From positions 19,866,427 to 19,930,426 of the forward strand of contig OX442315.1 in NCBI GenBank assembly GCA_949358305.1: 64,000 nt of DNA, given 5' to 3'. Under the pieces are notes generated by a model. It was not told the DNA's origin. It did no database searches and saw only the letters and a list, made by a program, of their open reading frames with translations. Below, in pieces: positions 54,316-64,000 of the stretch. The DNA comes from Strigamia acuminata. Lineage: Eukaryota > Arthropoda > Chilopoda > Geophilomorpha > Linotaeniidae. Position 1 is the stretch's first letter. Each line of letters starts with the position of its first letter. The position numbers were made by a program, and so were the translations under genes.

Positions 54316-55657
54316 CCCAGCATGAGATACATAAGGCTCTCCACTATCTCTTGGTACATTGTCTTGTCCACCGGCTTGGAATCCTTGCACTTGTCTAAGT
54401 TTTGGTCTGTTGGCAATGGACACTTCTTCGCCGCACTCGCCTCTTGTCCGTATTTCTTGACGATCTTTTTAGCGTAGTCTTCTTGGCTCAGTTTTATCCC
54501 TCTTTTGCCTATGCTGACTTTCATCCCAAGAAGATGCTTCGGTTCTCCCATATCCACAAGTTTAAAAAAGGCTCTCAACGGTTCCATCTTCTGGTCAATC
54601 AGTTCATTCGTTGTGCCGACTGCCACAATGTCGTCAACAAAGATTCCGAACGCGAAGTATTCGTCTTCGTTTATGCATGTGTAAATGCATGGGGCCGCAC
54701 CGAGTTGTTCAAGTCCGGTCTTCTTTAGTCCCTTGTCTAGCTCTTTATTCCAGCACTGCCCCGACTGGCGTAACCCATATAAACTTTTTTGCAAAACACA
54801 AATCTGATCTTCCCCTTGTTTTGCAAAACCTTCGGGTTGGAGCATGTGAATTTCTTCCTTTAGGCTTCCATAAAGGTAGGCGGTTTCGACGTCCTTTTGT
54901 CTCACTTTGAGTAGTTTCTTAGCTGCGATTGCTAAAAGCATCCGTAAAGATTGTAGCTTCATCACTGGCGCAAAAGTCTTGCCATAATCCCCCCCTTGCT
55001 TTTGCCCGCAACCAACCGCAACCTTGTATTTGTTGATGCTTCCGTCAAGATGTAATTTAATGCAAAACACCCATTTGCTTTTAATTGGTTTTTTTTCTTC
55101 TGTTAGCGGTCTAAGACGCCACACCTTGTGTAGTCTCATTGATTCCATTTCTTTCTCCATCGCCCTTTTCCAATGGTGACTATCTGGACAATTAATGGCT
55201 TCCTCGTACGTGCTTGGCGTAAATAACACGTCCACCGCCGCCTGCGTGACATTTTCGTTTCGACGTCTCGCTGACCGTCTCACTCCTTGTTGCAACAATT
55301 GACGTTCTCGCTCCGGTTTCTGCTCTTGAAATCTGGTTTCCCTTCCGCCCAGGTTGCGCCATTTGCGGCACTGCTTGCACCTGCACTCGTGGTGCATCGT
55401 CCACCTGCGCCTGTGGTGCATCGTCCACGTGTGCGTCGTCCGCATGTGGGATTTCGTCCTCCACTTGCCCCTCTTCTTCATCTTCATCTTCCCATTGCTC
55501 TTCATCTTGTTGCTGCTCATCATCAATGTCGCTATCAGAATCGTCAGTCTCTCCTAGCTCTGCCAATTGATGTGGAGCCTGGTGTTCGAGTTTTTGCTCC
55601 CTTGCATCCTGTGGCCGTTCCTTCTTCGCGTCTTCATCAAAAACTACATCCCTGGCT
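54316..55657 (-). pseudogene. Copia B: integrase tail, acidic linker and RT
   Basis: It starts with the ARDVVFDED motif that normally follows copia integrase, then a Glu/Asp-rich linker (about 55566-55330). A frameshift near 55300 leads into RT: TYEEAINCPDSHHWKRAMEK, the RQKDVETAYLYGSLKEEI segment and the catalytic FVDDIVAVG. It ends at LMYLMLGTL, where element C begins. The long Met frame from 55526 starts in the wrong frame of the linker. RT has odd replacements (YKVAVGCG instead of the usual YKARLV type). Confidence 0.85.
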
Positions 55658-55658
55658 T

Positions 55659-56072
55659 CTATAACTCGTCCAAAATCCTCGTCGTAGATTCGGTAGGCTC
55701 GTCGTTATGCATTTGTACACTCGTGAGTTCCCTCCCTATGTCGACTTGCCGGTCTTTCGTCCGTCCTGCATGATGCGCCGCTAAATCATGCCACATTTTC
55801 TTGGCGTTTTTGGTCCCAACTTGTAAACCGGCTTGTTGTGTGTGAGCGTCGTGAGTCGTGACAATTAATCTGAGCGCAATACTGTTTCGTCTCTTCCATT
55901 TCTCCCACGCTGCACCTTGCCTCGGCATTGGCTCGTTCTCCACAATGACCGTTAGCCACAAATTCCTTGAATCAAGCACAGCCTCCATTTGCATCGCCCA
56001 AACGAGATAATTCTCTTCATCCAATAGTGGTATTCGACTCACGCCGCATCCTTTCTCAACCGTGGCCGCCAT
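55659..56072 (-). pseudogene. Copia B: Gag N-terminal fragment
   Basis: A 137-residue frame. PLLDEENYLVWAMQMEAVLD and then KKMWHDLAAHH match the UBN2-type Gag of copia elements. It lacks the zinc knuckle and ends at TRILDEL, directly against the integrase tail. So an internal deletion removed the rest of Gag, protease and integrase. Confidence 0.85.
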
Positions 56073-56183
56073 ATCGCGTCGTCTGCTCGATTGTATCTCT
56101 TGGGCCTAATCGCTCTCGATCTCGTCTTGCGTACCGTTTCGTTATTGTTCCGGGAATTTCTGAGCTTATCCAACTTCAACCAT

Positions 56184-56198
56184 TCCTTTGCTACCAAT
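56184..56198 (-). promoter_or_regulatory. Primer binding site of copia B
   Basis: The minus strand after the LTR reads TTGGTAGCAAAGG. It is complementary, with one mismatch, to the CCTCTGCTACCA end of initiator tRNA-Met. So B uses the 3' end while C uses an internal site. Confidence 0.75.
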
Positions 56199-56396
56199 TG
56201 TGGATCAAATAAAGCTCGGTTTGATTTTTAATCAATATATTTCCGCAATTCATTCCGCTGTTATTACAATCTCTCATTTAGTGTTACGCCATTACAAGAG
56301 TGGTAACCAAGGTAACCAAAAAACACTTATTCAATAATATCACAACTTAATTAACAACACATAACATTTTTGTTTCTTTTAAACTATGTTCTCACA
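56199..56396 (-). repeat. 5' LTR of copia element B
   Basis: Partner of 52378-52576. The GAACT duplication follows at 56397-56401. Confidence 0.9.
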
Positions 56397-56401
56397 GAAC
56401 T

Positions 56402-57637
56402 AACATAGTTGTTGTAACGCATTCAGGTAAAGCATCAATCATGAAGAGACGTGATTATTTCAGAGAAATGGGCGTCCATTGGGTGGAAATAAAGGGATTT
56501 TAATTGCCATTTACTTGTAAAACCACTAAACCAAAAAATCAAACAATGTTTATGGTTTATAATAGAAATAATAACACTCACTGTTTTGCTATTACATTGC
56601 TGTCGGTAAAAATTGAACGTCGTGTATTCCATTGGGATTACATTTTTCATTTTTTTTAGAGTGGTTACAAAACTGCTTTAAAGTAATTTTGAGATTGAAA
56701 TGTGATACGGAACCTATACTTTCCATCACGGATACAGTACGTTCAGAAATACAATATATGCTTAGATGCTAAAAGAAATTGATACAAAGATACAAGGATT
56801 AGACGATTACTAATCTCGTCTCTGTTTACATCTGGTTGACATTCTCAGAAGGTTGGGCTTTGAGCCAAATAATATGAAATTGTAATGGGGTTGCTATGGT
56901 TACAGATTGCCGGGGCTAGACAAAGAATGTAGAAGTTCCCTGGAGCTGTAATTTCTTCTCTTACTAACTTTCAAAGTGACAAGTTCTTCTCGTCGTCAAG
57001 AGTGGTCCCTAAAATCATGTTAAAATACAATTTTATATTCTGAGGTCATCTATTTCTTCCTATTTTTTATTTAAATTTATGCACAGTGTAATCAAGGTGC
57101 AAAGTTTATTTCATTTATATGCAGTGCTGGATTAACTATTAAGCGAAATAAGCACGTGCTGTGGGCATCAAAGGAAGGGGGCACTACAGAAATTGTAAAT
57201 GGGACAAGATTCCACAAAAGGAGCTCAATGAATGAAAAAATTGCATATACACCGTATTTCTTCGGTTTTAAAACGCACTTTTTTCCATATACACATCGTT
57301 AAAAACGGAGGGTGATGGAGTCTTAGAATCAGGGAAATACGATATATACAAATACCGGTAATAATAAAATTGTAAAAATAGAGGTTTATTATTATTTAAA
57401 TTTTGAATTATATATGTGTGTGGGGAAACCAAAATTTATTGAGTGCTTAGAGCCTTTAATAAATGTCTTAATCCGGCTGTTTACATGTTTGTAGTTCAAC
57501 TACTTAAATACGTTGAGTTTCATTTTACGACATTTTGATGTTACTCTAATTTGTGCTTCCAAATTTGTAGAATAAAATTAATTAAATGATCATGTTTATA
57601 GCCAAACAATGAGTTTAAAGCAAAAGGAATGTCTTCG
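56402..57637. other. Non-coding DNA right of copia B
   Basis: No supported exon, RNA gene or mobile element seen. Possibly intron 1 of gene 2. Confidence 0.5.
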
Positions 57638-57948
57638 TCTATACTCTGGTTCGACTCAAGAGTATACCCTTCTAAGAGCCGCATTACTCCTAACTCAAGT
57701 TTTATTACTACCACTAGGAAAAGTAGTTTTATTTTTATTATGATTTGTGATTGTTATTACCATTTAGGTTGATATAATTTTGATTATTTTATACTTATTA
57801 TACTTATTAAACTTATTAAATAAAGTTCTATGAACATATGAATGAAAAACTCATGTTTGTTATGGTGTTTGGGTCTACATTTTTGGATCACTACACCAGT
57901 GATGCGGCTCTTAGAAGGGCATACTCTTGAGTCGAACCAGAGTATAGA
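57638..57948. mobile_element. MITE family B, copy 2
   Basis: A 311-bp element with the same ends as 27727-28122 (CTCTGGTTCGACTCAAGAG). Here the arms extend outward to TCTATA and inward to AAGAGCCGCAT. Interiors share TTATTACTACCACTAGGA and GGATCACTACACCAGTGAT with copy 1. The flanks read TATA on both sides. Confidence 0.78.
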
Positions 57949-58122
57949 TTAAATATAATGTATGCCCTAAAAGCGCATTGTCCCGATGTATTACATATAG
58001 TCTGGTAATTTTAATAATAAACTTTTAACAATTTAAATGCAAATGGGTTTCTTGAAATTTTGCATTACTTTGATGTCTACCCCTATAACATATCTTTTAA
58101 ATTTTATCTACTTTATATTCAA

Positions 58123-58284
58123 TAGGTGCATTCAATAAGTCTAAAACGTATGCAAAACTCGTTTCGTGTTTCCACGTGACGTCATTCCCATTCCCATTGA
58201 ATAACATGTTATTCAATGGGAATGACGTCAGGTGCAAACACGAAACAAGTTTTGCATACGTTTTAGACTTATTGAATGCACCTA
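58123..58284. mobile_element. 162-bp nearly perfect palindrome (MITE)
   Basis: Arms of about 75 bp start TAGGTGCATTCAATAAGTCT and meet at ATAACATGTTAT. Only a few mismatches are visible, so transcripts or single strands would form a strong hairpin. It has no coding content. Confidence 0.85.
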
Positions 58285-58608
58285 GTGTAAATTGACCGCT
58301 CAAGTAAACATACCGTATTAACTTTAGCTAATTTCTATATTAGATTGTTTTTTTGCCGTGTAAAATATTGGCTTACGTCAAATCTAGCCAGAATATATTG
58401 TCTAAACGAGAGCACTTTACTACAGGATAATTTGTCAAAACGAAAAGCAAAAACAGATTACTGCTATCAATTACAATTTTTTGTGGTTTAACCGACTTCA
58501 ACTGCTCGCACTTTTTTTTTACTAATGTATAAGTTTGTAAAAGCACATCATAGGGACTTTTAAAGCACTCCTTCTTCTGTATCCATATCCCCATATGGAT
58601 TTCATCGT

Positions 58609-58654
58609 TAAATCATCCTAATCTGTCCTAATTAGAACAGATTAGGATGATTTA
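58609..58654. repeat. 46-bp palindrome
   Basis: Perfect 18-bp arms (TAAATCATCCTAATCTGT and complement) around CCTAATTAGA. Confidence 0.8.
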
Positions 58655-61600
58655 AGATAGAAGGAAGATAATTTTTCTTGACCTGAAGGTTAACCTTTTT
58701 TTCTAAATCTTACAATAGGCACTTTAGACCAGAAAAAATTCTTTCCACCATTAAACTGCAGTAGTTTCCTTTCCCTACATCTATGACTACACTGCGGGTT
58801 TATTTATCTACATTATTGACGTCGCTATTTCTTTGAACACTTGGAGAAGATTCGCTCCCCCTTTACTGACAATAGATGTCATAAAAAAGCAGGTACAGCC
58901 ATAGCTCACATGTAAACTTTGTTTATACAAAATTAAATATTTGAACCTAGGTTGAACAAACAAAACTGAGTCAGAGCTTCGCTCGCTTGACAAATACGTA
59001 TTACTCAAGTAAATAAGTTTTTTATTTGCATTTTAATAGCATATTTATGTTATTAGGTGCAAGTGATTGACCCAAAACTGAACATCAGCTTTAAACAAAC
59101 AAAAGGACTTTGTCGGTATAGCATTTTGCAAAACCAATCTTTTTTTCCCGCAATCTGTTATGTTAGTGAAATAGGATGTGTTTGCACAGCATGACGGTAA
59201 ATTTCAATTATAATTTAACGGGCACGCCGGTCTAAGTGCGAGCACATTTTTTTTTTTTTGGAAAATCGTATGATTGTATTTTTAACGATGAAAAGTTATA
59301 TACACAATGCTGTATAAATGCATCGTCAACGTTTCACACACAACAATCAACATCCTGAGTAGAGAAACAAGAAATGCGGCGTAAAAAGTTGTTTTTACTT
59401 GCTTGAGTCGTTGAGCTGATTGGATAGTTGACTCCAATTACCGGTGCATTCAAAAGAGGGCTTTAATTTGCATTTAAAGGTTTTAGTCGATTGAGCTCAA
59501 TCTTTGAGTTGCCCACTCCGGGAGAGTAAATAGAAAAGTTTACCACTACTGTTGCCAATACTAGCTGCAATTTAATCAAACTTTTAAGTACACCAGGGGA
59601 TTACAATTTCTTTTTTATTGCTTGTATCTTTTTTTTATGTCGAATACGTTGCCGACTCTTATATTGTTGCATATAAATGCCGCAATCGACTCTGTCTTCA
59701 AACTTTTTTCTTTTACGTAAATCCTAAGGGATGGTGTCCCATTAAATAAAGTGGGAATTTGTTTGGAGTCTCTGAACATATCAATCGATAGGTAGAAGAC
59801 GGTGCCACGATTGAAAGGAAAAGTACACATACAATCTTAAATGGATGGGTAAATAGTATCTTTTTGAGGTATTTATTGTTTGAAAAATAAAACCATAAAC
59901 ATTGCGGTAAAGGTTAACAAAATACGTTTTGCTATTTTAAAATGTCTGATTTTATAGTTAATTTTGTTACGAGACTGACTTCTAACTCTAGTAATTAAAT
60001 TATATGTGTATATACCAGTAATTTGTTTTGGACGGCGTATAAATAACACAGAAGAATAAACGGAAGCCATCAAGTTTAAACTTTGATTTGGTTGATTACT
60101 CGGTTGTCATTAATGGTGCAAATTCCGCATCTAACGATCAATCAGTGGCAAAGCTAAATCCTGGTTCGTCAAATGACGGTTGTCAAAAGTAAATTGCACA
60201 AACATAGTTCAAACTCGAGCAAGTTGTAATAAAAATTTACCGGCACCACTTTATTGCTGTAAACGGTGATACTTGTGAGATTTTTATCATCGTCTGTACT
60301 TATATTCTGAAATGCTATAAACTAGTACGGATGGTTATAAAAACCTCTGCCACGAACAGTCAACCACACACTGGTGTGAGAAATTACACGTCAAAACACC
60401 TATATTTATTGCTTCAGTGAAAGGTTTGATTACTTAAAAGGCCATAAATCTTGCAGAAATACAACACAGTTTACAAATTTCCAGAAAAGGAAGTTGTTTT
60501 TAAAAGACGTCTGTCTACCATAGTCTTGATTTTGACAGATGCTTTGTGCCTGTTTGAGTCATTTCAAGAATACAAAGAGAAAAAAAAATGTTTTTCTTTC
60601 CCCTTTCTTTTTAAATTTGAATAGTTGAAGTAAAAGTTGCAGCAGAAAACTCAATTATAAAGAAAACAAGTTTTAAACCATAAAATAAAGATACTTTTTT
60701 TTTTTCAATTTAATGCAATTATCAACAAAAACAAAATCCCACTAGAGCTGTTGTTTTGCATGTGTTAAAACATGAATATCGAAATTTCTATTGCAATTAA
60801 GTTGAACTTTGGCCAAGTGTTGGTTCAAGTGAAGAGCAACGTTTGAATTAAAACGAAGGTCAAGCTTTTGCAAACATTTAGTTTGTGGAGCAGGCGATGA
60901 AGCGAAAACGATCATGAAACCCCGAGTGCACAAAAGAGTAGCTAATGAAAACCACTCCTGGAAGTAAGTTGTGGGTGTGGGAACTCGCACGTTTTCTTTC
61001 AAGAAATATTTAATGGCAACGCGCTTGATGTATTTTGTTGGGCGGAAGTTTTTAAACACTGTCACCCTGGTCCATGTAGCTTGGCAGTACTTTTTCTTTA
61101 AGTTGTTTTATATTCTAATCTAGTTGCTTTTCATTTATTCCGTACAATTTATGGTGAATCCAATGAACTCCAGGCTTTGTCAGGTTTAATGCGTCTATGG
61201 CTGAATCGATTTTCTTTTTTTTTGTGTGTCCCACTTGGTATTTCTACCATTCTCTTTTTTAGATGACACTTTCACAAAGCTGGTTACAGATTTAGTTGGT
61301 TTTAATTATAATGAATTAAAATAATTAAATAAAAAGTTATATTTGCCAGATTGAAACTACGGTACTTAGAAAAACCCAAACAATTTAGATCATCGTCAAT
61401 ATTATATGCTTATTCATAAAATAATCGTTTACTGAGTCACTTGGTTCAGTATAAAACGATGCGGAAGCTGGTTTTATAGCGGTGGTTTTTATGCAAACGA
61501 TAAATAGCTATTTAATAGCACTCATACAGTACCCACACTAAGTGTGTGCGTGTTTTTATAGAAGATGATACCATTAACTGGCAGATTTTAACATCCATTA

Positions 61601-64000
61601 GCTTAAAGGTATGATAAAAACTGTGTAAACTTGACTTATAGAACATCGTTCTCATTTCCTGCTGATTATCAGATCTCATGCTATATGAATAAGCTTATAA
61701 AAACTACAGTTTTTACGTAAGACAAGACATGCGTCTAGAAATGACATGAAATTTATTGTTGCCAAAGTTATCCCATCTTTTGAGAAGGAAATAAAAAAAA
61801 TACCCAAAGAATTGTTAAATGGGATAACCTATAAATTTCGCATTATCCGAATGGTGGACGTTTCTAGAGTTCTATTGTTAAAATGATATTGCGGTTCCTA
61901 GGAATAACATGAATTTGAAAACTTTTCAGCAAAATTGTAAATGGTGAAATCAATTTTCCCCTTAAGGGGAATAAAAAATTCGAAAACAATTCTTTTTCCT
62001 TCTTTTTCTTTCAAGGTGAAATGAAAATATTGTCGTAGAAACAAATGTTTAAAGTTCGAATATTTTGTCAAAACATAATTTGACCGAAATGAATAAAATT
62101 TATTTATTTTCTTTAGTTTAGCGTTTCTCAAACTGTGGGTCCTGAGCCCGTTTTTGGAGGGTTGCAACACAAATGTGCTTCCATCTTTCTAACTTGTAAA
62201 GGAGGTTGAACAACACGTCAGAGTTTAGAAATAAATAAATAAATAGATAGTAAATAAAAGGAAATTTTTTTGAGGGTTACAGATGGCTTTTTCTGGTTAG
62301 TCAATAAGTATCACTGAAAAAAATTCAATACGCTGGGGATGGGTCGCAATAGATTGCCTTTCTAAAAAATGTTTCGTAATGATAAATCACGTTCACGGGA
62401 GTCGGGACTTCAACTAAAAGCCATAAAAAAGCAGCCACGTGGAATACGTTACCTACACTATCTGGAAACAAGATAAACTAACATGAATATCCCTGAGGAC
62501 CCGTGGAGTTAATTTAGCAGATTAAAAGTGCTTGTCACCTAGGTTATTAAGACCATTAAGGATTGTTTGTTTGTGGTTTGGTTCGAGTCTTGGATATAGC
62601 GCAGTGGTCTATCCAATTCCCTACAGCAAACAGTGAGCCATTGAGTGTGAATTGATTTTAACTGATTTTTTTTCTTGCTTGCTTTTATCCACCCACACCT
62701 GAGTAGGTAGATGGAAAAATTTATTTTTTATTGTAAAGAGGGGCATACCAGTACTCTTTCTTATCAATAAATTTTTTCTGCAAACATTTAATTTTTTAAT
62801 TACCATCTGATTTACTGTATATGAAAAAAAAATAAAACAGTATGCAAAGAATTTCAATATTATGGTATTAAAGTTTCCATTACGCATCACCAATAACCTG
62901 AACAAAATCTCCCCAACAACACAACACTGTTCTTCAATATTATTAAAGCTTCCATTGACACGTTGTGCATAGGATTGTAGACAACAACTTGAACATCATC
63001 AACTGGTCAACAACATAACAAGGCTCTTTCTCTAAAACTGAAAATCTGCATCTATTCTATAAAGGTGCAAATGGTGCCAAGAATGAGTGTTTGTCGAAGT
63101 TTTCTTTCTTCAATTGAGCGCAGGTTCGGCTCACTTGTTTTACATAAGCAAACAAGCAATTTGCAGTAGTGTGCACAAATCATTCTGTCGTTTAAATGTC
63201 TTTTGAACTTATTTGTGAATGTATCAGGTGTTTAATTAAACTGTAAGCACACAATCTTACACTCGTGTAAGCACTTAGTACGCTATATTTATTATACCTA
63301 CAACTTTGTATTCAAAAATAAAATATTGTAAAATTTGTTCCGGTTGAATGCACACAATGAATAGCAGTACTGTACTACAAGATGGGAATCAACTGTGCAA
63401 TTTCGCTACGTACTTGCGGCAATTTTCTATATAATTCGTGGCAATTGTGCACTAATTTCTCATATGGGATCCAACCTTTACACATCGCGCGCACACACAG
63501 CAATTTCACAAAGTGGGAATTACTCAGAAGTGATGTTACACTTCTTTCTCTGGTTGAAAGAATGTAATTTTTTGTTAATTTATTTTTTTCACTGGTGACA
63601 AAAGTTGCATCCACAATTGGAAGCGAGCAACGGTGATTGTTTGATGGACCAAGACTGTCATGAAAAATTGCTTTAATTTATTCCCAACTTATAAGTGTTG
63701 TATTGCATGACAAAAAAAATTTCAAATATCACAAGTCAAAATTTAGAAGTGTTGATAAATGATTCAGCAAAATTGCTACAAGTGTGCACCACTGAGCAAT
63801 TTTGTACTGCCAGTTTTCTAGCAATTTTTCTCATCAAAGCAAAATGGGTGTTATTAAGCGGCCAGCATTACATAAAAAACATATGTTGTCGTGTTCCTAT
63901 GTCTGGTTTAGGTTCAAACTTTTTTTTATTTACTTTCGGGTTGATATTAGAACTAGTGGACGTCTGAAAGAAACCTAACAAACTTCGTTTTTAATCAAAC
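58655..64000. other. Non-coding DNA to the right edge
   Basis: Only short frames with no recognisable domain. Small items are a single GGTGCATTCAA terminus at 59442, a poly-T run near 59249, and an hAT-like phrase TTCTCAAACTGTGGGTC at about 62126 without a partner end. I cannot support a gene here. Confidence 0.5.

Larger units (their letters stand above)
52378..56396 (-). mobile_element. Ty1/copia retrotransposon B, defective
   Basis: LTRs of 199 bp (52378-52576) and 198 bp (56199-56396) begin TGTGGATC and end CTCACA. GAACT is duplicated at 52373-52377 and 56397-56401. The minus strand carries a Gag fragment, then RT and RNase H, the copia order, with FVDD in RT. Protease and the integrase core are missing. 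Frameshift, deletion and stop mutations, plus element C inside, make it dead. LTRs differ at many bases, so it is older than A and G2. It lies upstream of gene 2, possibly in its first intron. Confidence 0.93.

Noticed and set aside
62117-62170. hAT-like end TTCTCAAACTGTGGGTC
   Set aside because: No matching inverted end or 8-bp duplication was found nearby; at most a fragment.
62576-62615. tRNA-like box B (GGTTCGAGTC) and box A (TAGCGCAGTGG)
   Set aside because: The boxes are in the wrong order for a tRNA or tRNA-derived SINE and no cloverleaf can be drawn.
63375-63614. Overlapping frames of 60-80 residues near the right edge
   Set aside because: Frames exist on both strands with no motif or splice context.

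Overview
The window looks like nuclear DNA from an AT-rich invertebrate animal. It has spliced genes with GT-AG introns, Ty3/gypsy and copia retroelements, and many small inverted-repeat DNA transposons. It also has two anion-channel-type Cys-loop receptor genes of the glycine/glutamate-gated-chloride-like kind. A protostome, probably an arthropod, fits best; the species cannot be named from the sequence. No bacterial features were seen.

Left part (1-18951): a Russian doll of LTR retrotransposons. A plus-strand Ty3/gypsy element (G1) enters from the left edge and ends with its own LTR at 18380-18951. Its pol frame is broken twice by minus-strand insertions. The first, element A (69-9379), has 1900-bp LTRs, a TTTA duplication, a tRNA-Gln-type primer site, only a gag-like protein, and a 3.5-kb leader carrying internal copies of its priming signals. 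The second, G2 (11625-16321), is a compact, apparently intact element with 144-bp LTRs, a TGAAG duplication and one 1347-residue Gag-Pol frame. Outside the insertions the G1 frame stays open.

Middle part (18952-42977): mostly non-coding. It holds one probable signal-peptide exon (21023-21084) and a dense set of decayed DNA transposons: two Tc1-type copies, one of which is a kilobase palindrome, a foldback element with a 16-bp minisatellite, MITEs nested inside MITEs, and a scrap of gypsy RNase H.

Gene pair (42978-51525): two Cys-loop chloride-channel-type subunit genes lie tail to tail. One is on the plus strand (exons 42978-47133, probably starting at 21023) and one on the minus strand (51525-48780). 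Their shared splice junctions match in phase and nearly in position, so they are tandem-inverted duplicates. Introns carry a 5S-rRNA-like repeat, an hAT MITE with an 8-bp duplication and a small palindrome.

Right part (51526-64000): upstream of the minus-strand gene lies a decayed copia element (B, 52378-56396) with a GAACT duplication. It is interrupted by a 1.06-kb TRIM element (C, 53254-54310) whose primer site matches about 30 nt of initiator-Met tRNA. The rest is non-coding with several palindromic MITEs.
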